Shown: piece after piece, positions 1 to 11,764 of the stretch
Layout: every line of letters begins with the position of its first letter
Numbering within the stretch: position 1 is the stretch's first letter
Assembly (NCBI GenBank): GCA_905331475.1
Contig: CAJNYU010002142.1
Coordinates: 335,932-399,931 of the forward strand
Origin: Rotaria socialis
Taxonomy: Eukaryota; Rotifera; Eurotatoria; Philodinida; Philodinidae
Length of the DNA: 64,000 bases
Reading direction: 5' to 3'
Notes under the pieces: generated by a model
What the model was told of the DNA's origin: nothing
Database searches by the model: none
Seen by the model: only the letters and a program-made list of their open reading frames with translations
Program-made: the position numbers and the translations under genes

Positions 1-2
1 AA

Positions 3-594
3 ACTCGTGAAACTGATGTTAAAATGTTCGATATTTCACAATCGAATTTAAGGCTGACGCTCGTCGATACGCCAGCGCTGATCGATCGACATATGTATAC
101 AGATGAAACACTATCGATTAATGAAAGTTTCAACCGCATAAACTCTACATGTCTCAATAAAGATATCAAGGAATTGCATCTAGTATGTTTCTGTATATCG
201 TTAGAATCAGGAATCAATGATCGAGATTTGGAATTAATCAGACAATTACTCGATCATTTCGGACCCGAACTTGCTGAACATCTTTGTATGATTATTACGC
301 GGTGCGAATTCAAAAACGATGAGCAACGACTTAAGCTGCAAGACGAAATTGAAAATGACACAGCATTCAAACTAATTTGCAAACAATTCAAAAAGGATAT
401 TTACTTTTCCGGTGCACTTCGGTGCGATGACTGGAACCAAGGAAGTGATGCAATTTTGATTCAATTCAAAAATGTCTGTAATTATCGACAAAAGTTCATC
501 GGATTATTTCAACAGTCCAATACAACCTACAAATTGAAGCTTGACGATGTCAGACCAGCTAACGAAACAGACTCAAACAAATCTTTTTGGCGAT
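3..594 (+). CDS. AIG1/GIMAP-type GTPase, 5'-truncated by the window edge
   Basis: The frame is open from the first bases of the window, so the N-terminus with the P-loop lies outside. The visible part has a G3-like motif (LVDTPALID, around 76-102) and a G4-like motif (IITRCE) in the position of the TKxD/TRxE motif of AIG1 GTPases. This order and spacing fit the C-terminal half of an AIG1 (PF04548) G domain; members bind GTP and act in membrane-associated or immune-type signalling. I end the exon at 594 because GTAAGT follows at 595-600. Unspliced, the frame runs on to a stop at 677. An acceptor at 677-678 would add a short tail ending near 712, but that exon is uncertain. Family assignment is fairly secure; the gene end is not. 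Confidence 0.6.
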
Positions 595-726
595 GTAAGT
601 TTAGATTTGTTCCGTCCTTCTTTAACAATACCACGAGCGAGGATTTATTACCATTTGTATTCTTTAATAATGTTTGAGCTCATGAAGAAAATATCCGAAC
701 TTCTAATGGGTGAAAATTTTCGATAA

Positions 727-3700
727 CTGAGCCGAAATGGCTTCACAATACTTTTATTGATTATACAAACGATTGGCAAATGATATCTTGCGCATAAAGT
801 TTATTATAAATATAAATAATTAATATATGTAATCATCACCCCTTTTAACATCGATTATATATAGAAATTATAACGTATCAACTGATTTCTCTCAAAAGCT
901 AAGTCAGGGAAACTAGAAAAAACACACCGGTTCCAAGTGGAGCGAAACAATGCAGAAACGATTATGTAACGATATATATATATATATATATAGTACTTTG
1001 CACAGTCAGTTCGGCATTATTTTGGTAGAGCCAAAAGATTAGCGCAACTTTTCCTTTCATTATTCACTTATAGCTTGTACCAAAATTCTTTCATAATATC
1101 AAGAATGGCAGGTGGCAAGAGTTTTCGTCCAATAAACAAAAAATAGAATCATGCTTATTAATAAATCTTGAATTTCTATTCTATTTTTTATAGTTTGTTG
1201 CTGTTGCTTATGCCACGAAAACAACAAAATATGTTAACCGAATACTATTTGCTCCCATCGTTAGACGTTCATTGACACGGATGCTTTTCGTATATTTTTT
1301 ATTGTAAATTAATTCGTTCGCATTTTCAACTGTGATATCTTTGTGTGAACATAGTGTTAGTTAAGTTTCATAATAAATACAACTATTTACTGATACGAAA
1401 AGAAGCTGCATAACTTGCTCGAGTAGATTTCTACAAATAAAATACATAGTTTTAATTGCATAGTGTTCAATACACATGACCTCGGATATTTTTTCGTATA
1501 TAGCATTCGAATAAAAAGAAAACACATAAAAATATACAAACAAGAAACGTTTTTCAAGGCATTAATTCACCAAGTTTTATTACGCAACTAAATCAAATGT
1601 TTAAAGTCGTTATTCTTAAAATTTTGATATTTTCCAAGTAAATTGTGCCTCGAATTCTTAACATTCAACTCTTCTCAATAACATCTAGTTTTTGTTTCGC
1701 TGAAAACAAACTCGGACATCTAGGCAATAAAAAATTGTGGTTAAGATAAATTCATACGTTAGTAAAAACGAAAGAAATTTAAAAAAAATACGTTTTTTAA
1801 TTATTATCTATTTTCTAATGAGCTATACAACATTTGTTTAGTTGCTAGCAAAACAAAAACATCCTGTCATTCACGTCTGTGTCTCCGTTTGGTAATTTCA
1901 GTTATTATCATCGTGTTATTGTCCAACGTCATTCTCTATTCAATTCCATTCTATCGAAAACCTGATTATCTTAATGAAACTTATTTTATAAGCAAGACTC
2001 GTGAAGCATAAATTCATGTATAAATAAAAATCTGCCATGAACTATAATTTTATTAGTTGTGAGAAACTAATTATGATGAATTTTTCATGCTGAAATGATC
2101 ATATGATTCGGTTTCGTTCCCTACAAATATTTTCTATCTAATTTACAGCAGGCCTCAAGTATTTATTTGAATGGTGTAGAAGAGGTCGAAACGACAAACG
2201 TCGAAAAAACAAGTAATTAGAAATAAAAAATGCCGAAATAAAAAAGCGGAAGAATGGTCGAAAGAAAATATATCGAACGAACAAATTATTATTCGACGTT
2301 TTCATCATTTGATATTTTTTCTTTCGATCTTTTCTATACATAATGTTTCTTTCAACTTATTTCTTATGTCGCATATTATTTCGGTTGATTTCATAAAAAA
2401 ATATATTTTTTAAAAAAGGTACTCCAACAATGAATACAAAACAAAATGGAAATCCTCTAATATACGTATGTTTTGCTAGCAATCGCTTAAAGAGATATTT
2501 TATACTGATCAATGTAGCTATGTTTCAAAAAACCAAATTGTAACAGCACGGCTGCAGAAACAGATACAGCTCATATAATGAGAAATTTTGATACTCAGTC
2601 AATCCTATGATTTTGAAATGGCATAAATAAAAGTTGAAATAGAATGAAACAGCAATTTGTTTTTCTATTTTCAGTGATGTAATATCTGAATAATTAGTGG
2701 TTTTGCAAGTATTCTGGTAGTGCTAATTATTTTAGAGTATATACCTAATTTTATTCGAAGAAAACTAATTTTATTAATAAGACAACAAAGTAGATGAATT
2801 ATCGATTCAAAATATAAGGTTATTGGAAAAAGCTGAAAATAAAAGTATTTGTTTGCGTAGTTTGTATCTGGGCAACTGAATACATATAGATAATATCTAG
2901 ACGAAAAGTATCACTTGACTACTAAGCTAAAATTTATATTTTACATTGAATCATCAAGAACTTCTGCTGAATTCATACGCAACAAAGAAAAAGCGTTGAT
3001 AAGAAATTATTGAATCAAAGGTGAAGTATCACTGTTGTTCATTAACGTTCTCTAATAAATATTTACCAATCAACGTTTCATTAACGAGTAATATATCAAT
3101 ATATATATTTGTTCGTTTTGCATAATTTATTACTATTAAAATGAGATTTCATTTTTGGAAATCCATTTCAAATAATGAATTATTCATGTTAGAACAAAAA
3201 GCATGAGATGTAATCCTTTTTTGTAAGTCAGCATTTCGTTTTTTTTTTAGAGTATCTTTATCATGACCTGCTTATTACTTTTGTCTTGTAACTAGCATTG
3301 AACTTGCTTACGAACACACAAATGAACAAGAGTTGATCTATTGAAGTTTAACGCTATTAGATATACCCAGATATTTTCTCTTGAAAAATTCTCAACTTCG
3401 CAAATAGTTGACAGAAAAATTCTGTCACATATGTATGAATCACGTCGTTTCAATCAAATATTCCTCATTTTTCGTGGAAAATCTTGTTTCACTTGATTAT
3501 TTTTCAAATGTTTCTACCACTCGAATTAAAATTCTGTGATGGCTTCTTGATTGGAACGTAACATATTATTTTGGAAAGATAATTAATACAATGCATCATG
3601 CTATCATATAACTATTCGGTCGAAGCTTATTTTAGTTCAATTAATATATTCTAAATATCTTTTATGAAATCAGAAATTTTTTAAAAGTATTCATTAAGAT

Positions 3701-3765
3701 GATCATATTAGAACATTGATAAAAGAACTTTAATTTAAGTATCATGTTATTTTAATCTTATTTTT
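727..3765. other. AT-rich intergenic stretch, no gene recognised
   Basis: About 3 kb of strongly AT-rich sequence with stops in all frames. It holds a TA microsatellite at about 971-992. A purine-rich stretch at about 2150-2340 is open on the minus strand for 67 codons, but its composition is low complexity and no domain is visible. I see no RNA gene or mobile-element end here. Confidence 0.6.
971..992. repeat. (TA)n microsatellite
   Basis: Pure alternating TA run. Similar short runs occur at about 4241-4259, 22339-22360 and 53074-53107, mostly close to gene boundaries. Confidence 0.9.
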
Positions 3766-4182
3766 TTAGCATCGCAAATCTGTAGATTTGAGTCTACCAG
3801 ATGACAATGCTTGATTAAGAAAATCTTTGATTGCCCATTCCATTGCACCATTTCGGCTCTTTTTTGAACTCTTACCGGCAATGCCTGGTGCATTTGAATC
3901 ACATCGAAAGCGTGCATCCCATACCCATCGAAGTTTCGAAATACGTCCTTTCAAATTTCCCGTACATGGAAGCCCACAAATAGTAATAGGCGTATTGGCT
4001 CCCCAGTTGTGCACTTTCCAAATGTTAAATGCCAATTGACCAGCACATGACCAGTAGTTTCCAGTAGCCACACCGGTTGCACATGCTTCAATGGGAAAAG
4101 TGAATTGTTGACCTGATGTATAGCTGTTGAATAGGAGAACGCAACCAAGAATGGATGCACATAGAATCAATGAATTTTGCAT
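3766..4182 (-). CDS. Secreted anti-lipopolysaccharide factor (ALF)-like antimicrobial peptide
   Basis: Single-exon gene for 138 residues. Residues 1-25 form a signal peptide (hydrophobic core from LIL to LLF, then SGQ). The mature part has an aromatic, hydrophobic helix region, then a basic loop bounded by Cys73 and Cys94 carrying several Lys/Arg/Trp (KGRISKLRWVWDARFR). This corresponds to the disulphide-bounded LPS-binding hairpin of horseshoe-crab and crustacean ALFs (PF11630). After the loop, KSSKKSRNGAMEWAIKDF and a QALSSGRL segment match the conserved ALF C-terminal helices. Extra cysteines at 34, 46, 69 and 138 may form further bridges. In known ALFs the loop binds lipid A and kills Gram-negative bacteria; that role is inferred here. 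No other gene lies within 2 kb. Confidence 0.72.
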   Translation of the reverse strand: MQNSLILCASILGCVLLFNSYTSGQQFTFPIEACATGVATGNYWSCAGQLAFNIWKVHNWGANTPITICGLPCTGNLKGRISKLRWVWDARFRCDSNAPGIAGKSSKKSRNGAMEWAIKDFLNQALSSGRLKSTDLRC

Positions 4183-6578
4183 TGTAAATAATTCGAGAAA
4201 TTAAAATTTCAGTAGATGTTGCCTAACTGAAAATAAATCGTATATATATATATATATATGGTCTAACGATACAACACAGGAAGTACTCTATTTCTTAGAT
4301 TTTGTGGGGGAGTGTTATTAGATACAAGTGGATAGAGTGAATAACTGAATTAATTAAATATATCCCTCATATGATAATTAAAAGTGTGCCATTTTCTGAT
4401 AGCTGATACCATTGCAAAAGGAAATAAATTATCATCGTTATTTATGTCAATGGCTAGTGCATAAAATATTCTATTGCGTTTGTCATAAAATGGTCAACGG
4501 TGTATGTGGAGAGAATAATGTTAAAGCACAAAACCAAGCGAAGTGGGAAATTACGAAAACATGAGTGAGAGAGAAACCTGATCGATTGACAGAACTTATT
4601 GTGAATGACAAAATAGGAACTTTTGTATTTAAATCATTCACAGATCGCTAAAATAAAACTATAAAATATCTCTTTTTCTACTTAAGAACCAAAATAAAAC
4701 ATCATCTACATGCTCCAATTTACTGAGTATGAAAATCAATTTTTTTCAAATAAGTTTTTCGGTGGTCCTAAGATTTATCTTCTTAAAGTTCTGGTTCCAA
4801 AACCAAAAATAACATGCTATTACACCCTACAGTAGTGTCAAACTTGAATTCAATTATTGAGCTACGTTTTAAGTATTCAATAGTTAGTCTTCAATTCAGA
4901 TATGCCAGTATTGAATTATTCATATTATTCAAATATTCAGACAATTATTCAACTTTTCGCCGATGCGTTTGATTACGAGAAAATTGCGGCAATTTATGTC
5001 GCATTTGCATGAAACCAAAATGTTTTTATATCTGTTTCTCGAGGNTCAAGATCTGTTTTTTCAGACAAGAATCTTGTACAGAAGGAATGGCAAAAGAATC
5101 TTGTCTGATATTCAAGAAAAACAAGAACCTGGACAGATCGAAGTCAAGATCGTCGACTAGTGATTAGCTCATAATATTAGCGTTATGAGCTGCAGTTACT
5201 GTAGCTTCTACAATACATTATAATACGATCGTTGCGGCACAAATTTTGCAAAAGTGGTGGCATTGACAATTATTTAAGTTTACAAATTTTTTAGTTCAAA
5301 CATTAAATAAATGAACTTCCAATATTTGTAATATCCCGAATTTCAAGCGAAGAGCCTCTTCATGAAGTGAAGTAGCAACTTTAATTTTTCATACAATGGA
5401 TTGCCGAAGATTATGATGCGAATACATCTTATTCAAATTCTATAATATCTGTGCGAGTAAATTTAAAAAATGATCATGATTTATCGATAGATCTAATGAT
5501 CTAGTATAACTTAGTTGAGATGACTGGTCTATGCTTTAGTGGATGTCTGTTCTGCGTAACATCCATTCTGAGAGAGATGATTTGTATAATATTTATTAAT
5601 AGAGCACTATACAGTGTGTTGCTGAGAATTCCTCGAGTTATCAGAGAATCAAGTTTTTAGTTAATGATATGCTTTTCGAAAACTCATTATTCTTTGTGAA
5701 AACCAGATAAATATTTTTGCAAATGATATTGGGTTCGTGAAAACATTAACTCTACTTCGGAAAATAGATTTCTTCTATGGAAACTAGTCGAATTTCCTGG
5801 GCACTTGTATAAGATATTGTAGGATAGAATTCAAATGTCGAGTAGTTCAATAAATCAAAGGAAAACTTTGAAAATTTGAATACCTGCACAATTGTATGGA
5901 CAGGTTCTACGGTTGTATATTTGAAATTCTGTAATGAGGTGTTTGACTCATCAATGATGAGACAGTCTGCCACCCAAACTGAGAAAATGCCCATCTCAAT
6001 CTCTGTAACATGGTCTATCGTTACACTTACAGTCATAGTCAGTTACGAAAAGGAATAGAAATGTTTTCGAATTTTATGAGCAATCTCATAAGAAAATAAT
6101 ATCGAAAATATTCTATTCCTGTGATTTAATTAAAGGAAATGGTAACACGATCAATCAAAGTATCTGCTGTATCTATAGATTTTTACTTCAAAGTCAGAGG
6201 GAGCCACAAGTAGCAATCTTTTCGAGAATTATCTCATTTTCGTTATGCACATTTAGAAAACAAAATAAATTCATATCATTTTCTACTAAAACTGAAAAGC
6301 AGACACTATTCTAAAAGCGCCATGGAATGATAGCAAGTATGTATGGGTGATTGTTATAAACCAATAGAAAGTAGGAAGTGAATATTTATTAATCTATCTA
6401 TCTTACAATATCTGAAACTCAATCACTCGAACTGAATCTAGCTATTTTATCATTGTTGAAAGATACATGACATACGTACTTTCGCGACAATAGTAAATAT
6501 TTCATCTACGTCATTAAAAAAATAGTTTCTAATTTTATAGGATAAAGACAAATAGAAAGTGCTTATTTTCCATTCAAG
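4183..6578. other. Intergenic region with no secure gene
   Basis: AT-rich. It contains a TA run near 4241-4259, one undetermined base at 5045, and two weak open frames. One is on the plus strand around 4963-5160 and spans the N. The other is on the minus strand at 5752-6036 and is listed separately. No transposon end was recognised. Confidence 0.5.
5752..6036 (-). CDS. Hypothetical open frame of 94 codons, doubtful
   Basis: Open frame with unbiased composition (ITEIEMG-like acidic stretch, several aromatic residues, end EEIYFPK). I recognise no domain. A GT occurs in the middle, after codons for VHTIVQ, so it could be one or two exons of a gene whose other parts I cannot find. The start is not supported by any signal. 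It could equally be a chance frame. Confidence 0.2.
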   Translation of the reverse strand: MTVSVTIDHVTEIEMGIFSVWVADCLIIDESNTSLQNFKYTTVEPVHTIVQVFKFSKFSFDLLNYSTFEFYPTISYTSAQEIRLVSIEEIYFPK

Positions 6579-9085
6579 ATGAATATTGAAGATGAAAATC
6601 GATTAAAATTAATTGAAAAAGTATTTACACGATTTTTAATTCAAACTCAATCGGATAGTCCACAATTATCTCGTGATTATTTCGAACGATTCACTCAATT
6701 GTTAAATCAAACTTTTCAAAAATATTCACAATTAAAATCATCTATTGAAACAATTATTTCATCAATTATTTATCCTTATCATCTATCAAATATTGTTACT
6801 TTTGAATATCAACTTCGTTTAATACGTTTTTCATTACGTCAACATCTACAAATATTAGAATTAAATAAAAATGATTATCTTCATGAACTTTTTCATCATA
6901 AACTTTTACTATCTTCAAGTATTGTTCGTCATTTATCATTACAAATAGCTCTGCTAATTTATGAACATGATTTCTATCAATCATTTGATGATATTTTCTT
7001 TTCGCATATTATTAAACTATTTTCATCAGATCCAAACCTATATGTTCGCAATATTCTTGCACAGTTTTTAGCTCTTTATATTTCTAAACATGATCAATAT
7101 CAATTACTTAATCAAATTCAACAACAATCTCAAAATGCAGATCTTATCTATGACATTTTAATACTATTTGATGAAGACAAACAAAAATTATTAATTAACG
7201 AAATGAATATCTATGAAAATCTATTAGATAGCACAGCAACACGTGCTTTTGTATTAAAAACGGCTCGATATAAAACTGATGAAGATCAAATTGTATTTTA
7301 TTTAAATCGAGTCCTAGAAAAATCTTTATCCGATTATGTTCATATGCTTTTAACAATTATTTCTTCGCGCTACGAATATCATCGATCGATAAATAAATTA
7401 AGTGCTTGTCTTAAAGGTCTTTTCTTGTATATAAAAGAAGTAGACATTGAAGAAATTGATGAACATGAACAAAATAGTAAGTTATGTTCTCTCTGTTCAT
7501 ACTACGCTTTTTCAACATTTCGCGATGGAATTGATAGCTACTGTTTCATTGTCATGCCGTTGGGATATTTTCTTGATTATATAGACGAACAGTTGCCTAA
7601 CTCAAATTTGATATTTAGTGCTGTTTCAAATCGATCGCAATTAGAGATGTACGGACACATTTTTTCGGTCCCAGTGATTCCAGCTCTTCTATTGTCTGAC
7701 GCTATTTAGATCTCTCATTTTAAATTCTTCTTCATTACTCGTACATTTTATTTAATTACTAAAACTTTAACCCAGATCTACTGTGTGTCACGGAAGTCTC
7801 GCTTTCTTTCTCTTGACGGGATCATATTGTTTTTAATATCAGTTTCAGGAATGGTTTAGCATATTTTTAATCGGAACATGCAAGAACTTCTTAATTTTCC
7901 CGATAAACAAAAAAGAGTTATTTTATTCGATGAAAAATAAATATTTATTTTCTAGTTTTAGTCAATGATAAAGATGAATTTAATGAACTAATAGAATCAA
8001 TATGTTGTCTATTATATGAAAGAAACATTCAATCCGTGGATCTTGCATCAATTGTTCTTGATTCTATTCAAACATTTATAGTTAATTCGAATTCGTTTAT
8101 TTATAAGCTTGATTTTTATTCTTCAACGATTCTGATGATGTTAACAGCAGAACATGATCATGATAAAAATTTTGCACAACTTATCAATTGTTATGAAAAA
8201 TTAGAAGAATTTAATTTATTGATCAATACAAATAATAATTTATATGAAATTATTATTAGTCAAGTAAAAAATAAAAAGAGAACAACATTAGTTTATCAAT
8301 CATTATTCAATTTAATACTTCATACCACAAATAAAAAAGCTCATTTTGAATCGATTCATTCCATTGTCGAAACACTTCTTTTTCAAGACACTGATCCATT
8401 ATTACAATGGGACAATCAAGATTGTGTTCTTCATTTTTTAATTCAATTCATAAAACAAAATGAATATCCTTCTTGGTTTACGAACGAATTTCTTCGACGT
8501 ATTATTGAAAAATTTGTTCATAATACTAATGAATATGTTCAAGGAAGTCTTATTGATTTTCTCGCAACACTTATTGCGTATGATTTCATATCGCCATTAG
8601 ATAATTATCTTACAACAAATTTTATTCAACTTACACAATATTCTCTAGGCGATGTTGTTCGTTGTTCGCTTGCTCATGCATGGTATATTATATTAACTAA
8701 AGCAACTGAAAACAATTTAAACGAAAAAAAAGAAAATGATTATCAATTTTCTTTTGGCATAAATACAAATTTTGATTCATTATTAACCGTTGTCATGACT
8801 CAAGTACCTGTATTGATTGGAGATGGTGGTCATGAAACTGAAATTCAATGTCTTCGTTTAATAGAATTTATTGGAAAGAAAGATAAAGGATTAGACAATA
8901 TACTTGAATTTCTTATGAATGATGGTTGTTCGAATGAAATTAAAGAAAAAGCTAGTCAATTATTATCGATTTCAAATGATAAAACTACTGAAAAGAAAAA
9001 TGATGAAATACTCGATGATGAACTTACGTCGATTCTCCATTGGTTAGAACATCCCGATGAACATATGGTATTAGACTGTGATTAA
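6579..9085 (+). CDS. HEAT-repeat protein with C-terminal Cys tail, candidate BRAT1 orthologue
   Basis: Two exons, 6579-7476 and 7956-9085, joined across a 479-bp intron. The donor GTAAGT is at 7477 and the acceptor TTTCTAG ends at 7955. The donor is phase 1 and the acceptor frame agrees (a second in-phase acceptor lies 6 nt later). The product is about 675 residues and almost entirely helical, with repeated Leu/Ile-rich helices separated by Asp/Asn turns, as in HEAT/ARM proteins. The last residues are VLDCD, placing a Cys next to the C-terminus. In the Integrator chaperone BRAT1 (fly CG7044), a C-terminal Cys reaches into the INTS11 active site and contacts its zinc ions. Architecture and tail together suggest BRAT1, a cytoplasmic partner of INTS9-INTS11. 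The alternative is an unrelated HEAT protein. No enzymatic motif is present. Confidence 0.5.
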
Positions 9086-11764
9086 GAGGAAAAAAATGAT
9101 ACTTGTAATCAGATTATTATTATTTTTTGTTATTTATTTGGTATAAAATACTCATAAGAGAAGAGTTTATATTTCAAAGAATCCTTTTCTTTTCGATTTC
9201 ATTATCGATAAGAAACGAAAACCATATATTTTATGTTAGACAAGAGATTGAATGAATATCAAGTTCGTATTACTACTTGACAATGAATAGTTACGATTAG
9301 TGTTTGTTGTTCGCTAGTGACAAGCTTTCTATTAGTATATTTTACTTTGCTTGGTATAATCATTACGTCATCGCTGAACCGTAAACTTGAAAATCATTCT
9401 TTTAAACGATTACTCATCAATCAACCAACGCAAGAGATAATTAATAATCGGTTTCATTCGAAAATAAAACAGATCTACTGGAGTATAATACATTGCATTT
9501 AAAGATCGCCGCGAATGCTTAATAGGTTTTGATTTCATATTTTGCTCTTAAATAGGTTCCATTGTGATTAAAACATACTTATCTAATTTTTCTTGTTGAA
9601 CCAGTTTACGTTACTGATCTGACATTTCAATTCTGTTGCATTTTACACGCTGCCTGTTCGAAGTGCGTTTTTCTCAGACCGGCAAACATGTTATCTTGAT
9701 GCATATACAATTAATTCGCGAAGTTTCAACCATTACTAATTCTTCTCATTCGATTTCTTAGGTGGTTGATGAACACGTGGCTTATTAAGAATACGATAAT
9801 GTGTTATTTTTGTACTATCCGTCAGTATGAAAAGCATGACTTACCGAGAGCAGTGTGTTAACATGGCTACATTCAATAAATTCAGCTATTGAAATTTTAC
9901 TGTATATAGTACAATAATTTCTTAGCCAGATAGAAAACGCTTCCAATCAGGCTTTTCAGATTCTTGGTCAAAACTGCGATGTAACAAAGGATGCAAATTA
10001 TTTTAACTACATCAGTGAAAACGCCGATATTAATACGCATTTTCATCTGCCCGAGATCTAAGCAAGGAAACATAACTCGTATTTCAGAAATACAGGAATA
10101 TGCTTTTCACCTTGAGTTCTCATCGGTCCAAGTAGTTCATAAAACCTCTTTGAAACTCTGCATTTTTGTCTTTCCCCTTTCTTATCTTCTCGTTCAAACT
10201 GTTGAAATTGAAACACTTCAGCGTTATCTATAGTGTGACTAAACAAATGACTAGGTTATTAACTTAGTTTTGAGCTTATTGACTACTAAGCAAAGTAGAC
10301 ACTTTAGAAATTTCGAAGTTCCAATCAAGTCCTAAAAGACAACATATAATTATGACCAATTCAATGATAACCAAAGGAAGGCAACAGCACTTAAATGGTT
10401 TATGAACAGTAGTTCCTGTTTGCTGAACATTCAAATAATCCAAAGCAGCTTGTTAGAGATCGAACATAGAGTGAAAATCCGAGCTGCTTATTTTGCACGC
10501 GTTACTGCCAATAAAAACAATCGCTCAAGTGTATAACGCATTTGCAACAATTATGGTATACATACTGAAAGAGATTTATGGAAAGAAAAGTTTCGCTTTT
10601 TTTTATACGACTTTTTCATGACTGCCATAGATGACGTAGTCGCCGATGTTTCTGAAGATGTTCAGCTTATCAATACGTGTATCTGAATTCAAACTCACAC
10701 CCACACCTCTTGAAAAGTCACTCATATGCAAAGAAACTTGGACAATTCCTAAAGCTCTTGCGTGTATCTGAACATGCGTAATTCAGGGTTTGGATATGTT
10801 ACTTTTACTTTATTGGATCAGTCAAGCACGACATGTAATAGATCAAAGGAGATTTGTCTTGGATATTTTTCTCGGTTATGCAGGCAATTTTCATTGTGTT
10901 TCATTGTAGCCAGACACCAGCAGCGACTTTGTTTTTTTCAAATGCAATCGCGCCCATTATTTTCTCCAGAAAAAGCCTATTTTAACGTGTCTCAAGTGTT
11001 TGAAATGTACTTAGTTTATGCTGACTACACGATAAAGAAAAGAGTTTTGTTTTTGTAAAAAGCAAGCTTATGGACGTCAAGAAAATAATGAGTATAAGAC
11101 TGCTACGAAGAACATTACTTGATTTTTGTTAAAAATCAAGTAATGTTCTTCGTAGCAGTCTTATACTCATTATTTTCTTATCTACATTTTACTGCTCTTC
11201 AACCACAATTTATGGACGTCATATTCTTCAGATTCACTTTCTTTTATTGAAAACATCCGCAGTTCGAATCACTAAGGTTTGTTTTGGTTAGAAAAATTTT
11301 GTCTGGCTGCACTTTTAAGTTTAATTTTTAATTTTGTTGCACCAACTAAATGACTTGTTCTTCGGTCAAAACATGACGGCCTAATCAAACGAACCGTTTT
11401 TATCAGGAACTCTTATTATAAGCTGTTTTAGCAGATGACGATCCAGCTGCTTTTGATTTTGAGATGTCTATAATAATAAAAATGTTCTTATAAATAAGAA
11501 TCGTTTATGTGACTGAGATTTGAAGCATTCGCGGAATCTCGTTTGCATTTGTGGAATGATATTATAAAGTCGATTTGGCTATTCACACATTTTGTTGCTC
11601 TTTCTATATTTATATTTACCCTGTTTTCAATTTCAAGGATAAGTCTCTGTTTCGTGCTCCTAGCATTGTCTTTTCAATGTTTGACTGTTTTGCACCGCGA
11701 TTTCAATGGCTTCATTTATGTTTAGAGTATCTCAACAAATATCATATTTAGTCACAAAAGTTTC
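9086..11764. other. Intergenic region with a 49-bp hairpin
   Basis: No secure gene. Open frames at 9317-9502 (hydrophobic start but only a GTG), 9991-10233 and 10762-11058 lack recognisable domains and have no plausible start context. The notable structure is the long hairpin at 11079-11179, listed separately. Confidence 0.5.
11079..11179. repeat. Perfect 49-bp inverted repeat with 3-nt loop
   Basis: Left arm 11079-11127 and right arm 11131-11179 are exact reverse complements around a GTT loop. A 12-bp sequence, TTATGGACGTCA, occurs as a direct repeat just outside: 11068-11079 (touching the left arm) and 11210-11221 (30 bp beyond the right arm). No terminator-like T run or transposon end accompanies it. 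Confidence 0.95.

Noticed and set aside
4963-5160. Plus-strand frame containing the undetermined base
   Set aside because: No domain; partly made of near-inverted repeats (CAGACAAGAATCTT and AAGAATCTTGTCTG), so chance or repeat debris is likelier.
9317-9502. Short frame with a signal-peptide-like start
   Set aside because: It starts with GTG only, is 61 codons long in AT-rich DNA, and no mature domain or partner exon is visible.
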